NCBI RefSeq assembly: GCF_029968015.1
Contig: NZ_JASCIS010000025.1
Coordinates: 1 to 64,000 of the forward strand
Origin: Streptomyces luteolus
Lineage (GTDB): Bacteria; Actinomycetota; Actinomycetes; Streptomycetales; Streptomycetaceae
Reading direction: 5' to 3'
DNA: 64,000 nt
The translations under genes and the position numbers were made by a program. This document shows positions 8,116 through 16,068 of the stretch, in pieces (the first letter of the stretch is position 1; the number at the start of each line of letters is the position of its first letter). Below the pieces are notes generated by a model, which searched no databases, was not told where the DNA came from, and saw nothing but the letters and a program-made list of their open reading frames with translations.

Positions 8116-9162
8116 GTGAGAACGCTCATCCTCTTGGCCCTCGCCGGGCTCGGCGCCCAACTCGTGGACGGCAGCCTCGGCATGGCCTATGGCGTCACGT
8201 CCACCACCCTGCTCCTCGCCTTCGGCACGAACCCGGCGGCCGCGTCCGCGACCGTGCACCTCGCGGAGATCGGCACCACGCTGGCCTCCGGCGTGGCGCA
8301 CTGGCGCTTCGGTAACGTCGACTGGCGTGTCGTCGCGAAGATCGGACTGCCCGGCGCGGTCGGCGCGTTCGCCGGCGCCACCGTCCTGTCCCACCTGTCG
8401 ACGGAGCTCGCCGAGCCCGTGATGGCGCTGATCCTGCTCGGCCTCGGCGCGTACGTCCTGACCCGGTTCACGTTCCTCGGCCTGCCGACCGGCAACCTCA
8501 ACAAGCCGCTGCGCAAGCGGTTCCTGTCGCCGCTCGGGGTGGTCGCGGGCTTCCTCGACGCCACCGGAGGCGGCGGCTGGGGCCCCGTGGGCACCCCGGC
8601 GATCCTGGCCAGCGGGCGCCTGGAGCCGCGCAAGGTGATCGGTTCGGTCGACACCAGCGAGTTCCTCGTCGCGGTCGCCGCCAGCCTCGGCTTCCTCTTC
8701 GGCCTCGGCTCCGAGGGCGTCGACCTGGCGTGGGCGGGCGCCCTGCTCATCGGCGGCCTGATCGCCGCGCCGATCGCCGCGTGGCTCGTCCGGCACGTAC
8801 CGCCGCGGCTTCTCGGCTCCGCGGTCGGCGGCATCATCGTCCTCACCAACATCCGTACGCTCCTCAAGAGCGACTGGCTGAACGCCTCGGACGCCACGCA
8901 GTGGGCGGTGTACGCGCTCATCTACGTGCTGTGGGCCGCGGCCGTCGCCCACTCCTTCCGCGAACACCGCAAGCAGACCCGGATCGCTCCCGAGGCGAGG
9001 ACGGACGCGAAGGCGGACAAGGGGAGGGACATAGGGACGGACACGGGGACGGATGCGCAGACGGATGCGGGGACGGCGCCGGAGACCGCGGCAGTCCGCG
9101 CCGAGGGCTCATCGGCACAGACCGAGGTGGCCGCACGGACCGGCGGCGGCAACTCCGCCTGA
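8116..9162 (+). CDS. Sulfite exporter TauE/SafE family membrane protein
   Basis: A predicted 348-residue transporter of the TauE/SafE (DUF81) family, which exports sulfite, sulfoacetate or related anions across the inner membrane. The N-terminal repeat contains LVDGSLGMAYGVTSTTLLLAFG and the second repeat FLDATGGGGWGPVGTPAIL, the two re-entrant, Gly-rich signatures of the family; about eight hydrophobic segments fill residues 1-280. The last ~55 residues are hydrophilic with Gly-Thr-Asp repeats (GTDTGTDAQTDAGT) and look dispensable. GTG at 8116 is preceded by GGGAAGG at 11 bases. It follows the Rrf2 gene by 165 bp with its own operator copy, so it is probably the regulated target. Confidence 0.85.
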   Translation: MRTLILLALAGLGAQLVDGSLGMAYGVTSTTLLLAFGTNPAAASATVHLAEIGTTLASGVAHWRFGNVDWRVVAKIGLPGAVGAFAGATVLSHLSTELAEPVMALILLGLGAYVLTRFTFLGLPTGNLNKPLRKRFLSPLGVVAGFLDATGGGGWGPVGTPAILASGRLEPRKVIGSVDTSEFLVAVAASLGFLFGLGSEGVDLAWAGALLIGGLIAAPIAAWLVRHVPPRLLGSAVGGIIVLTNIRTLLKSDWLNASDATQWAVYALIYVLWAAAVAHSFREHRKQTRIAPEARTDAKADKGRDIGTDTGTDAQTDAGTAPETAAVRAEGSSAQTEVAARTGGGNSA

Positions 9163-9508
9163 CCCAGGGCCCGCACCGTCCCGGTCCTCTCCCCCCACAC
9201 ACCCAACACCACGGAGGTCCCCGGCCACCGGCTGCGCGCCATCGGCGACCACTACCTCAGCGGCACCCCGCCGCCCCTCACCCTGCGCGCCTGATCACCG
9301 GCGCGCGAGCCGCCCGGTCGTCGTTCTTCTGCCACCTCCCGCGCTGTACCTGTCTTGATTTCTGCTGGTTCGCACTTCGCCGAACCGGTTACATGGGGCC
9401 CGCCGGGTGCGTTCTCGCTCGCCATGCACGAGAAATTCGTCAGAGCGATGAGCCGCCGGCGTCCGTACACGCAGGCAAAGGCTCCTGCGGACACGCAGGG
9501 AAGGGTCC
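9163..9508. other. Intergenic stretch with a short C-terminal gene remnant
   Basis: Positions about 9205-9294 read in frame as TTEVPGHRLRAIGDHYLSG... to a TGA at 9292-9294, which looks like the tail of a lost gene (no start or ribosome site). Downstream, GGTTCG and CGAACC form an inverted repeat at about 9368-9387, and a partly conserved direct repeat beginning ACACGCAGG occurs twice at about 9467-9511, just before the ImmA/IrrE start. The remainder shows nothing recognisable. Confidence 0.4.
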
Positions 9509-10030
9509 TTGGCCATAACTCACCGGCATATGCGGCTCGCCGCGAAGGGCCTTCTCGCGTGCCTGCCCGAGTTTCCACGGCCATGGAATGTCGACGTGCT
9601 CTGCCAGGAACTGGCACGCATCGGCGGCCGTCCGCTGACCCTGCACTCCGTCGACCTCCCGGAATTTCCTTTCGGCATGTGGATCGACGACGGACGCGGC
9701 GACCGCATCCTGTATCGCTCGTCCGCCACCGGATATCACCGGGACCACATCGTGCTCCATGAGATCTGTCATCTCCTCGTCGCCCGCGAACGGCACCCGG
9801 CGGTACGGCGGGTCGTGCCGCCGCCCGACGGCGACCGTCCGGCCGTCGCCCTGCGCGCGGCCGACCGGCCCGCCGCGCCCGCGCCGCTGCTCGCCCACAG
9901 CCCCGCCGAGGAGGAGCTCGCCGAGACCTTCGCCTCGCTCGCCCTGAAGCGGGCCGGCCGACTGCGTCCCCGTGACGTGAGCCCGGTCGAGCAGCGCGCG
10001 GCCGAACTCCTGGGGGCCACCCGTGCATGA
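9509..10030 (+). CDS. ImmA/IrrE family metallo-endopeptidase
   Basis: A 173-residue protein with the zinc metalloprotease motif HEICH (HExxH) at about residues 88-92 in HIVLHEICHLLV, and a downstream acidic EEELAETFASLA stretch that could supply the third ligand. ImmA/IrrE peptidases typically cut a partner transcriptional repressor. The TTG at 9509 is preferred because AGGGAAGGG lies 3-4 bases upstream; the ATG at 9530 would give 166 residues but lacks a ribosome site. It overlaps the next gene by 8 bp, so the two are translationally coupled. The usual helix-turn-helix (XRE) partner of such peptidases is not present on either side. Confidence 0.8.
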   Translation: MAITHRHMRLAAKGLLACLPEFPRPWNVDVLCQELARIGGRPLTLHSVDLPEFPFGMWIDDGRGDRILYRSSATGYHRDHIVLHEICHLLVARERHPAVRRVVPPPDGDRPAVALRAADRPAAPAPLLAHSPAEEELAETFASLALKRAGRLRPRDVSPVEQRAAELLGATRA

Positions 10031-11228
10031 CGTGCCCGCATGGGTCGAGACGATGCGCGGGGTGGTCCTCGCCGTCGTATGGACCGTGCTCGTGCTGCGC
10101 ATACCCGCACTCCGCCGCTCCGGCCAACGGCCGGTCTGGGCCGTGCTTCTGGTGCTCGCCGCCGGATCGCTGCTGATCCAGGCCCAGGTGGGCGCCTGGG
10201 TCGACGAGGTCACGGGCGTGCCGAAGGCCGGCGAACTGGCCGTGACGCTGATCGCGCTCACCGACTTCGCGGTGGTGTGGTGGTTCGCCCTCACCCTGCG
10301 CGCCGTGGACCGGCCCACACCGCCCTGGCTCCGCCGCGCCCCCCTCGGCTGCGCCCTCGTCACGGCGGGCGCCGCCTTCCTCTTCTTCGTCCTGGCCGAC
10401 GAACAGGACCGGTACGGCGAGCAGGCGCACGGCTGGTGGGTGGCGTACGCGCTCGTCTGGGTCGGATACGGCCTGGTCACCGCGGTCGGGGCGGCGGCCG
10501 TGTTCTGGCGGTACGGGCTGCGCATGCTGAGCCCGACGCTGCGCGCCAGCATGCTGCTGCTCGCGCTCGGCACCAGCGCCGAGGTGCCGTACCTGGTGAT
10601 CCGCGGCCTGCGCTGGTTCGAGCCGGACGCCTCGCCCGCGCTCCAGCTCGCCGGGTTCTGGTGCTCGTTCGCGCGGTTCGTCCTGGTCGCGCTCGGCTGC
10701 TCGCTGGCGGCGATCGACCCGCTGCGGAAGGCCTCACTGTTCTACTACCGGCGCCAGCGGCTCTTCCGGCTGTGGCGACTCCTGCGGCAGGCCACTCCGG
10801 AACTCCTCGTCGTCACGCCGCAGTCACGACTCTCCGATCTGCTGACATTCCGCAATTCCTGGGAGTTGCTGCACCAGCGGGTCATCGACATTCGCGACAG
10901 CATCATTTTCCTGCGCGACGGCTGGGCCTCCGAGGAGCTGCTGCGGGAGGCCGCGCGGCATATCCAGGAAAGCGAACTCAGGGAGCGCGAAAGGCTGTTG
11001 GCCACGGCCTGCTGGATCGAGGCGGCCCGTCGGGACGCCTTGGCCGGTGAGCCGCGCCGCCACGAAGAGGTGCATTCCGGGCTGCTTCCCGAAGTGCATG
11101 GCTCGGAGTCCACCATGCCGCGCGAAATCACCTATCTCGTACGCCTCTACCGATTCCTGAGTTCCCGTCATGTTTCGGAGTTCGCCGCCCGAATTCGACA
11201 GCAGCCGCAGGACGCGGCGTCGGGCTGA
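10023..11228 (+). CDS. MAB_1171c-like putative membrane transporter (DUF6545-type)
   Basis: A 401-residue protein. Seven hydrophobic segments occupy residues about 10-235, followed by a cytoplasmic C-terminal domain with long amphipathic helices (LFRLWRLLRQATPELLVV, ELLHQRVIDIRDSIIFLRDG) typical of the MAB_1171c family found in actinobacteria next to ImmA/IrrE-like proteins. No transport substrate is known for the family. GTG at 10023 lies inside the end of the peptidase gene, indicating coupled translation. From the arrangement I infer a membrane-linked signalling or stress unit in which the peptidase is the effector, but this is not shown by sequence. Followed by a 330-bp gap containing amylase regulatory sites. 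Confidence 0.75.
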   Translation: MHDVPAWVETMRGVVLAVVWTVLVLRIPALRRSGQRPVWAVLLVLAAGSLLIQAQVGAWVDEVTGVPKAGELAVTLIALTDFAVVWWFALTLRAVDRPTPPWLRRAPLGCALVTAGAAFLFFVLADEQDRYGEQAHGWWVAYALVWVGYGLVTAVGAAAVFWRYGLRMLSPTLRASMLLLALGTSAEVPYLVIRGLRWFEPDASPALQLAGFWCSFARFVLVALGCSLAAIDPLRKASLFYYRRQRLFRLWRLLRQATPELLVVTPQSRLSDLLTFRNSWELLHQRVIDIRDSIIFLRDGWASEELLREAARHIQESELRERERLLATACWIEAARRDALAGEPRRHEEVHSGLLPEVHGSESTMPREITYLVRLYRFLSSRHVSEFAARIRQQPQDAASG

Positions 11229-11260
11229 CCCAGAGCCAGGGAGGGAGCGCGGATACGGGG

Positions 11261-11285
11261 CTGCAAGCTCTTACGCAGGCTTGCA
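11261..11285. promoter_or_regulatory. TGCAAG/CTTGCA repeat, candidate MalR-type site
   Basis: CTGCAAGCTCTT then ACGCAGGCTTGCA form an imperfect inverted repeat built from CTGCAAG/CTTGCA units, the motif associated with MalR/Reg1 control of amylase genes in Streptomyces. It is about 300 bases upstream of the amylase start. The rest of the 11229-11558 gap holds the second site at 11414 and no gene. Confidence 0.4.
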
Positions 11286-11413
11286 CAGGGCGGGGATGCA
11301 CCCTTCGCCCTGAATGCCCGCCCCTACACCGCCATTCCACCGCCCCATCCTGCCCGGAGGGTTGACCTCTCCTTCAAACCGGGACTAACTTCGGCGCCGC
11401 ACGAGGCATTTCG

Positions 11414-11428
11414 TTGCAAGATCTTGCA
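11414..11428. promoter_or_regulatory. Palindrome TTGCAAGATCTTGCA, candidate MalR operator of the amylase
   Basis: A near-perfect palindrome of TTGCAAG and CTTGCA half-sites 130 bases upstream of the amylase start codon. This half-site is known from Streptomyces amylase and chitinase-type promoters that are repressed by a LacI-family protein (MalR/Reg1) until maltose-type sugars are present. Confidence 0.5.
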
Positions 11429-11558
11429 GCAGGATTCACCACACACCGATGGGGCCGTGGCGCGTCGGCTCTCCCGCCGAGGAGGGTTGCATGGCTCATC
11501 CCGCACGATCGATGTTCCGCAGGCCTGCCTCCCTTCGCCCCCACAGAGAAGGAACCCC

Positions 11559-13040
11559 ATGAGCAAGCTCAGCAGGTCCCTGGTCGCCGCGGCCGCGGCG
11601 GGCTCGGCCGCTCTTCTGGGCGCCGCCGTACTACAGCCCGCTAACGCGAGCCCCGCCCCCGCCCCCGCCGCCGAGTCGAAGGCGAAGGCGAAGGCGAAGG
11701 CGAAGCCGAAAGCGAAGGCGCCCAAGGCCGCCGCGGGCAAGGACGTGATCGCCAACCTATGGTCGTGGAACTGGAAGTCGGTGGGCGCCGAGTGCACCGA
11801 CGTCCTCGGCCCCTCCGGCTACGCCGCCGTGTGGGTGGCGCCGCCCGCCGAGTCGATCGCCCAGCCGGACGGCAACTGGTGGGATGTGTACCAGCCGGTC
11901 AACTACGAGTTGAACAGCCGCTTCGGCGACAAGGAAGCCTTCGCCGCGATGACGAAGGCGTGCGACGACGCCGGGGTGAAGGTCTACACGGACGCCGTCG
12001 TCAACCACACCGCGGCCCTGACCGGCACCGGCTACGGCGGCACCCAGGTCACCGACAAGTACCGGCCCGCGATGTACCAGCGCGGCGACTACAACGTCGA
12101 TGTCTGCGACCGCACCATCAGCAACTGGAACGACAAGTGGGAGGTGCAGAACTGCGAACTGCTCGGCCTGCCGGACCTGAAGACGGGCAGTGAGGCGGTC
12201 CGATCCAAGATCGCCGGGTATCTCAACTCACAGATAGCGCTTGGCGTTTCGGGCTTTCGTATCGACGCGTCGAAGCACATGCCGGCGGCCGACCTGGAGG
12301 CGATCGTCGGCAAGCTGGACACGACGTCGGACGGCTCGCGCCCGTACGTCTTCCACGAGGTGTTCCCCGGTCCGACGCCCGCGCCCGACGAGTACTACGG
12401 CAGCGGCAAGGTGCTCGACTTCTCCGCCGCCGACCGGCTCAAGTCCGCGTTCCAGGGCGACATCGCGTCCCTGAGGGACTTCGGGAACGGGCAACTGCCC
12501 GCCGACAAGTCGGTGTCGTTCGTGACCAACCACGACACCGAGCGCGAGGGCCGCCATCTGTCCTACAAGGACGGCGACACGGCGGTGCTCGCCAATGTCT
12601 TCCAGCTGGGCTGGAAGCACGCCGACCCGGCGGTCTACGCGGGCTTCACGTACGAGAACAAGGACGCCTCGCCGCCCGCGAACGGCGACGGTTTCGTCAC
12701 GGACACGGACTGCGGCAACGGCGCCTGGTACTGCCTGGACCGCGACCCGCGGATCACCGGCATGGTGGGCTGGCGCGTGGCCGTCGGCGACGCCGATGTC
12801 ACCGACTTCCAGTCGCCGCAGGGCAACGTCATCGGTTTCGGCCGCGGCGGCAAGGGCTTCGTCGCCGTGAACAACACCGGCGGCGCGGTGACCGCCGAGT
12901 TCAGCACGCAGGTGCCCGACGGCACCTACCGCGACGTGCTGAGCGGGGAGGCCGCCCGCGAGGTGACCGTCTCCGGCGGCAAGGTGAAGGTCGAGCTGCC
13001 CGCGAAGTCGGCGGTGGCGTTCCACCCCGGCACCAGCTGA
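11559..13040 (+). CDS. Secreted alpha-amylase, GH13
   Basis: A 493-residue secreted endo-amylase (hydrolysis of alpha-1,4 bonds in starch). An N-terminal Sec signal (MSKLSRSLVAAAAAGSAALL, cleavage near QPANA-S) is followed by a Lys-Ala repeat (KAKAKAKAKPKAKAPKAAA, about residues 44-62) not typical of the family, then the GH13 barrel. Catalytic signatures are DAVVNH (region I), GFRIDASKHM with the nucleophile Asp (region II), VFHEVF with the acid/base Glu (region III) and VTNHDTE with the third Asp (region IV). The domain C beta-sandwich ends the protein; no starch-binding module follows. ATG at 11559 has GAAGGAA 5 bases upstream. TTGCAAG palindromes upstream suggest MalR repression. Confidence 0.92.
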   Translation: MSKLSRSLVAAAAAGSAALLGAAVLQPANASPAPAPAAESKAKAKAKAKPKAKAPKAAAGKDVIANLWSWNWKSVGAECTDVLGPSGYAAVWVAPPAESIAQPDGNWWDVYQPVNYELNSRFGDKEAFAAMTKACDDAGVKVYTDAVVNHTAALTGTGYGGTQVTDKYRPAMYQRGDYNVDVCDRTISNWNDKWEVQNCELLGLPDLKTGSEAVRSKIAGYLNSQIALGVSGFRIDASKHMPAADLEAIVGKLDTTSDGSRPYVFHEVFPGPTPAPDEYYGSGKVLDFSAADRLKSAFQGDIASLRDFGNGQLPADKSVSFVTNHDTEREGRHLSYKDGDTAVLANVFQLGWKHADPAVYAGFTYENKDASPPANGDGFVTDTDCGNGAWYCLDRDPRITGMVGWRVAVGDADVTDFQSPQGNVIGFGRGGKGFVAVNNTGGAVTAEFSTQVPDGTYRDVLSGEAAREVTVSGGKVKVELPAKSAVAFHPGTS

Positions 13041-13060
13041 CCGGCCCGACCCCGCGAGCA

Positions 13061-13094
13061 GTGGCCGCCGCACCCGCACCGGTGCGGCGGCCAC
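13061..13094. terminator. Bidirectional hairpin terminator between amylase and fucosidase
   Basis: GTGGCCGCCGCAC and GTGCGGCGGCCAC are perfect 13-bp arms with an 8-base loop, placed between two convergent genes. No T-run, as is usual in Streptomyces. Downstream at about 13108-13157 lie several copies of a TCACTGGCG/TGTCACT nonamer. Confidence 0.65.
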
Positions 13095-13153
13095 AGGCGT
13101 CACAGGTGTCACTCATGTCACTGGCGTCACTGGCGTCACTGGCGTCACTGATG

Positions 13154-14992
13154 TCACTTCGCGTACAACTGCGCCTGCGGCACGACCTGTTGCTCCTGCC
13201 CCGGGCTGGACCAGAGCAGTTTCATGTGAGCCTCGCCGCTCTGCTCCGCGTAGTCGATCCTGACCGAGTGCCGGGTGCCGGCCTTCAGGGCGACCTGGGC
13301 CTTGTCGACGCGGGGGCCGTGCGGGTCCCAGGCGTCGATGACCAGTTCCCCGTCGATCCACACGCGGGCCCGGTCGTCGGAGACGGTGGTGAGGGTGTAC
13401 GTCTCGGTGCGGCGCGGTTCGAGTGCGCCGGTCCAGCGGATGCCGAAGCCGTCCGACGGGATGGCGGGGTGGGGTGAACCGGTGTACTTCCAGGCGTGGT
13501 TGACGTCCGAGTCCGTGCGCGTGACCTTCGGCTTCCCGGTGAGCTCAGGGTTGTCGAAGATCTCCTGCCTGAGGCCCTTGCCACGGCCCTCGGGTGCGGT
13601 GGGGCCAGGGTCGACGGCCAGTTCCACCACGGTCGCGGTGGGGTTGGTGGCCTCGCCGGACGGCGTGAGCGCGTATCCGTCGGCGGTCTTCTCGACCGCC
13701 ACCTTCTGATCGGAGCCGAGCACGCGCGCCGACTTCACCTCGAACGCGGTACGCGCCGTGAGGTGCAGCGCGCCGCCCGGCTCGGGCCACTCGGTGACCG
13801 CCGCGTACAGCTTGTCGCCCTTGCGGCTGACCGCTCCCCAGGCGGGTTCCTCGACGAGCCCCGCGTACCGCGCCCCGTACACCGCCTCACCCTGCCCGTC
13901 CGCACGCAGCCAACTGCCCATCTCCGCAAGGCGGTTCAGGGACGGCTCCGGGATGCGGCCGCGGGCGTCGGGGCCGACGTTCAGGAGGTAGTTGCCGCTG
14001 CGGGATGTGGTGGCCAGGAGGTTGCGGACGAGAGTGGTGGAGGACTTCCAGTTCTCGTCGTAACGGGCGAAGCCCCAGTGGTCGTTGAGCGTCATGCAGG
14101 ACTCCCAGAGCTGGCCGTCGACCGGTCCGTCGGGGATCTCCTGCTCGGGCGTGCCGTAGTCACCGTCCACGACACGCCGTTTGCCGACCCGGTTGTTGAT
14201 GACCAACTCCGGGTCCAGGCCGCGCAGATAGGACTCCAGGCGCTCGCCGTCCTTCGCGGTCCACGGGTTGTGCGGCCGGTCGGTGTCCCACTCCCCGTCG
14301 AACCAGAGCAGCGCCGGGTCGTACGCGTCGACCAGCTCCTTGAGCTGGGCGTACATGCGTTTCTCGTACTTCGGGAAGGTCGCCGGGTCGGGGAAGTCCG
14401 GGTCGTGCCAGTCCCAGATCGAGTAGTAGAAGCCGAGCTTGATGCCCGCGTCGTCGGCGGCCTCCTTCAGCTCGGCGAGGATGTCGCGGCGCTGGTCGAA
14501 GGCCGAATGGTCGCGCAGATTCCAGGAGTTGACCCGCGTCGGCCACATCGCGTAGCCGTCGTGGTGCTTGGCCGTGATGACGATGTACTTCATCCCCGCG
14601 CTCTTGGCCGCCGCCACGACGGCCTTCGCGTCGAAGTCCGCCGGGTCGAAGGTCGCGGCCTGCTTCTCGTAGGCGTCCTTCGGGATCCCGCACTCGCGCT
14701 GGATCCACTCGGCGTTGCGGCAGACCGTCCCGTCGGGCCGGGTGTACTCGCCCTCCAGGTTGGAGTAGGCGCCGAAGTGGATGAACATGCCGAAGCGGTC
14801 CTGCCGGAACCAGCTGGTGCGGTCGGCGGTGAACGGGTCGTCGGTGGCGTGGTCCGTGCCGGGTCCCGGCGCCGACCGGACCGGTGCCGGTGCCGCGCCG
14901 GCCGCGGGCAGTGCCGAGGCGGCGAGCGCGGCGGTGAGGAGCAGGGTCAGTGCGGTGACTCTTCGCCTGGTGCGGCTGCGGGATGTGCGCAT
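13154..14992 (-). CDS. Secreted alpha-L-fucosidase, GH29, with C-terminal PA14 domain
   Basis: A 612-residue secreted enzyme predicted to release terminal alpha-L-fucose from glycans. The N-terminus is a signal peptide with an RTRRR leader and a hydrophobic core ending near LPAAGA-A. The GH29 barrel starts with RFGMFIHFGAYSNLEGEY, has YIVITAKHHDGYAMW and the nucleophile Asp in ALLWFDGEW, and ends near residue 370. After a beta-sandwich region, residues about 490-605 resemble a PA14 module (DGFGIRWTGALEP, VWIDGELVIDAW), a probable sugar-binding domain. ATG at 14992 has AGGAG 6 bases upstream, so longer in-frame extensions are not used. Neighbouring sialic-acid genes suggest joint use of animal-type or microbial glycans. 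Confidence 0.9.
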   Translation of the reverse strand: MRTSRSRTRRRVTALTLLLTAALAASALPAAGAAPAPVRSAPGPGTDHATDDPFTADRTSWFRQDRFGMFIHFGAYSNLEGEYTRPDGTVCRNAEWIQRECGIPKDAYEKQAATFDPADFDAKAVVAAAKSAGMKYIVITAKHHDGYAMWPTRVNSWNLRDHSAFDQRRDILAELKEAADDAGIKLGFYYSIWDWHDPDFPDPATFPKYEKRMYAQLKELVDAYDPALLWFDGEWDTDRPHNPWTAKDGERLESYLRGLDPELVINNRVGKRRVVDGDYGTPEQEIPDGPVDGQLWESCMTLNDHWGFARYDENWKSSTTLVRNLLATTSRSGNYLLNVGPDARGRIPEPSLNRLAEMGSWLRADGQGEAVYGARYAGLVEEPAWGAVSRKGDKLYAAVTEWPEPGGALHLTARTAFEVKSARVLGSDQKVAVEKTADGYALTPSGEATNPTATVVELAVDPGPTAPEGRGKGLRQEIFDNPELTGKPKVTRTDSDVNHAWKYTGSPHPAIPSDGFGIRWTGALEPRRTETYTLTTVSDDRARVWIDGELVIDAWDPHGPRVDKAQVALKAGTRHSVRIDYAEQSGEAHMKLLWSSPGQEQQVVPQAQLYAK

Positions 14993-15022
14993 GGGGCGGC
15001 TCCTGTATGCGTCTGCGGGCGA

Positions 15023-15067
15023 CGGAACGCTTCCGTGTGCGGCGGATCGCTTCCGTGTGCGGCGGAT
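15023..15067. repeat. Tandem 20-bp repeat and palindrome in the fucosidase promoter
   Basis: CGCTTCCGTGTGCGGCGGAT occurs twice in tandem at 15028-15047 and 15048-15067, with the start of a third copy. The first copy overlaps the perfect palindrome CGGAACGCTTCCG (15023-15035). Located 31-75 bases upstream of the fucosidase start codon, so these may be operator half-sites for a sugar-responsive regulator. Confidence 0.5.
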
Positions 15068-15196
15068 CGCTGGGGAACGTAGGGACGAATACATCGGATG
15101 TCAACGGGGCCAACCGGCCATCGTCTCCGAGGAGTTGCGTGCCGGGCTGCTCATCGCTCCGATGTTTCCCTCACGCTCGCCCTGAACCAGACGCGC

Positions 15197-15883
15197 TCAC
15201 ACCGTCGGCAGCCGCTTCCTGATCCCGTCGAAGTGGCGCCGCATCGCCTCCGCCGCCCGCGCCCCGTCCCCGGCCCGCAGCGCCGCGACGATCTCGGCGT
15301 GCTGGGCGCAGGTGCGGTGCGGGTCCTGGTGGTCGTCGGCGAGATCGTCGCGGACCTGCCGCATCGCGGCCCAGAACGCGTCGAGCACCTCGCTCAGGAG
15401 GTGGTTGCCGAGCGAGCGGTAGAGGGCCAGGTGGAAGGCCCGGTCGGTCGCGGCGTCGACGGCGCCGCCCGCCGCCTCGCCCTCCATCCGCCGTACGAGA
15501 TCGTCCAGTGTGTCGAGGTCGTCGGCGGGCACGGTCGCGGCCACCGTGGCAATCACGCCGGACTCCAACGCCTCGCGCAGCTCCATGAGTTCGTACAGGC
15601 TCGGCTCGCCGCGCCGGTGCCGGACCGCGGCGCGAAAGGCGATCCCGTCCACCAGCGGGTCGAGCGAGAGCGAGCCCACGTAGGTGCCGAAGCCGTGCCG
15701 GATCTCGATGACGCGCACGGCCTGCAGCGCCTTGAGCGCCTCGCGTACGGAGTTGCGGCTCATGTCGAGCAGCGCGGACAGCTCGGACTCGGTGGGCAGC
15801 GGATCGCCGGGGCCGAGCTTCCGGTCGAGGATCAGCTGCCTGATCCGTGCCTGTGCCGTCTCGCTGAGATTCCCTCGCGCCAT
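15197..15883 (-). CDS. GntR/FadR family regulator of the sialic acid operon
   Basis: A 228-residue GntR-family repressor of the FadR (FCD) type. The winged helix lies at residues about 8-70 (DPLPTESELSALLDMSRNSV, REALKALQAVRVIEIRHGFG) and an all-helical FCD ligand domain fills about 95-220, with His and Arg residues (TDRAFHLALYRSLGN, AQHAEIVAAL) in the positions that hold a metal and bind an acid ligand. It is divergent from nanA with a 185-bp shared promoter region holding inverted repeats, so it most likely represses that operon until a sialic-acid derivative binds. The ligand is inferred from context; NanR of E. coli is in the same subfamily. Confidence 0.85.
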   Translation of the reverse strand: MARGNLSETAQARIRQLILDRKLGPGDPLPTESELSALLDMSRNSVREALKALQAVRVIEIRHGFGTYVGSLSLDPLVDGIAFRAAVRHRRGEPSLYELMELREALESGVIATVAATVPADDLDTLDDLVRRMEGEAAGGAVDAATDRAFHLALYRSLGNHLLSEVLDAFWAAMRQVRDDLADDHQDPHRTCAQHAEIVAALRAGDGARAAEAMRRHFDGIRKRLPTV

Positions 15884-15952
15884 CTTCCGTTTCCCCTGCC
15901 TTCAGCTCTTGACCTGCCACGTACACGCCGGTCTATGGTGACCCGACATGGG

Positions 15953-16014
15953 ACATCCTACGTCCTACGTCCTGTCGTTCGGCTGGTCCGTACGACAACT
16001 CCGTACGACCAGCC
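15953..16014. promoter_or_regulatory. Inverted repeats in the GntR-nanA intergenic region (candidate operator)
   Basis: GGCTGGTCCGTACG (15981-15994) and CGTACGACCAGCC (16002-16014) form an inverted repeat with a single-base gap. Just upstream, TCCTACGTCCTACGTCC is a direct heptamer repeat at 15957-15973. FadR-type GntR proteins bind TnGTnnnACnA-like palindromes, and TGGTCCGTACGACA is a fair match. The operator role is inferred. Confidence 0.45.
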
Positions 16015-16068
16015 GTACGGCCAATCCGTACCGCTCGTCGTTCCGATCCGTTCCCGGGAGCCACCGCC

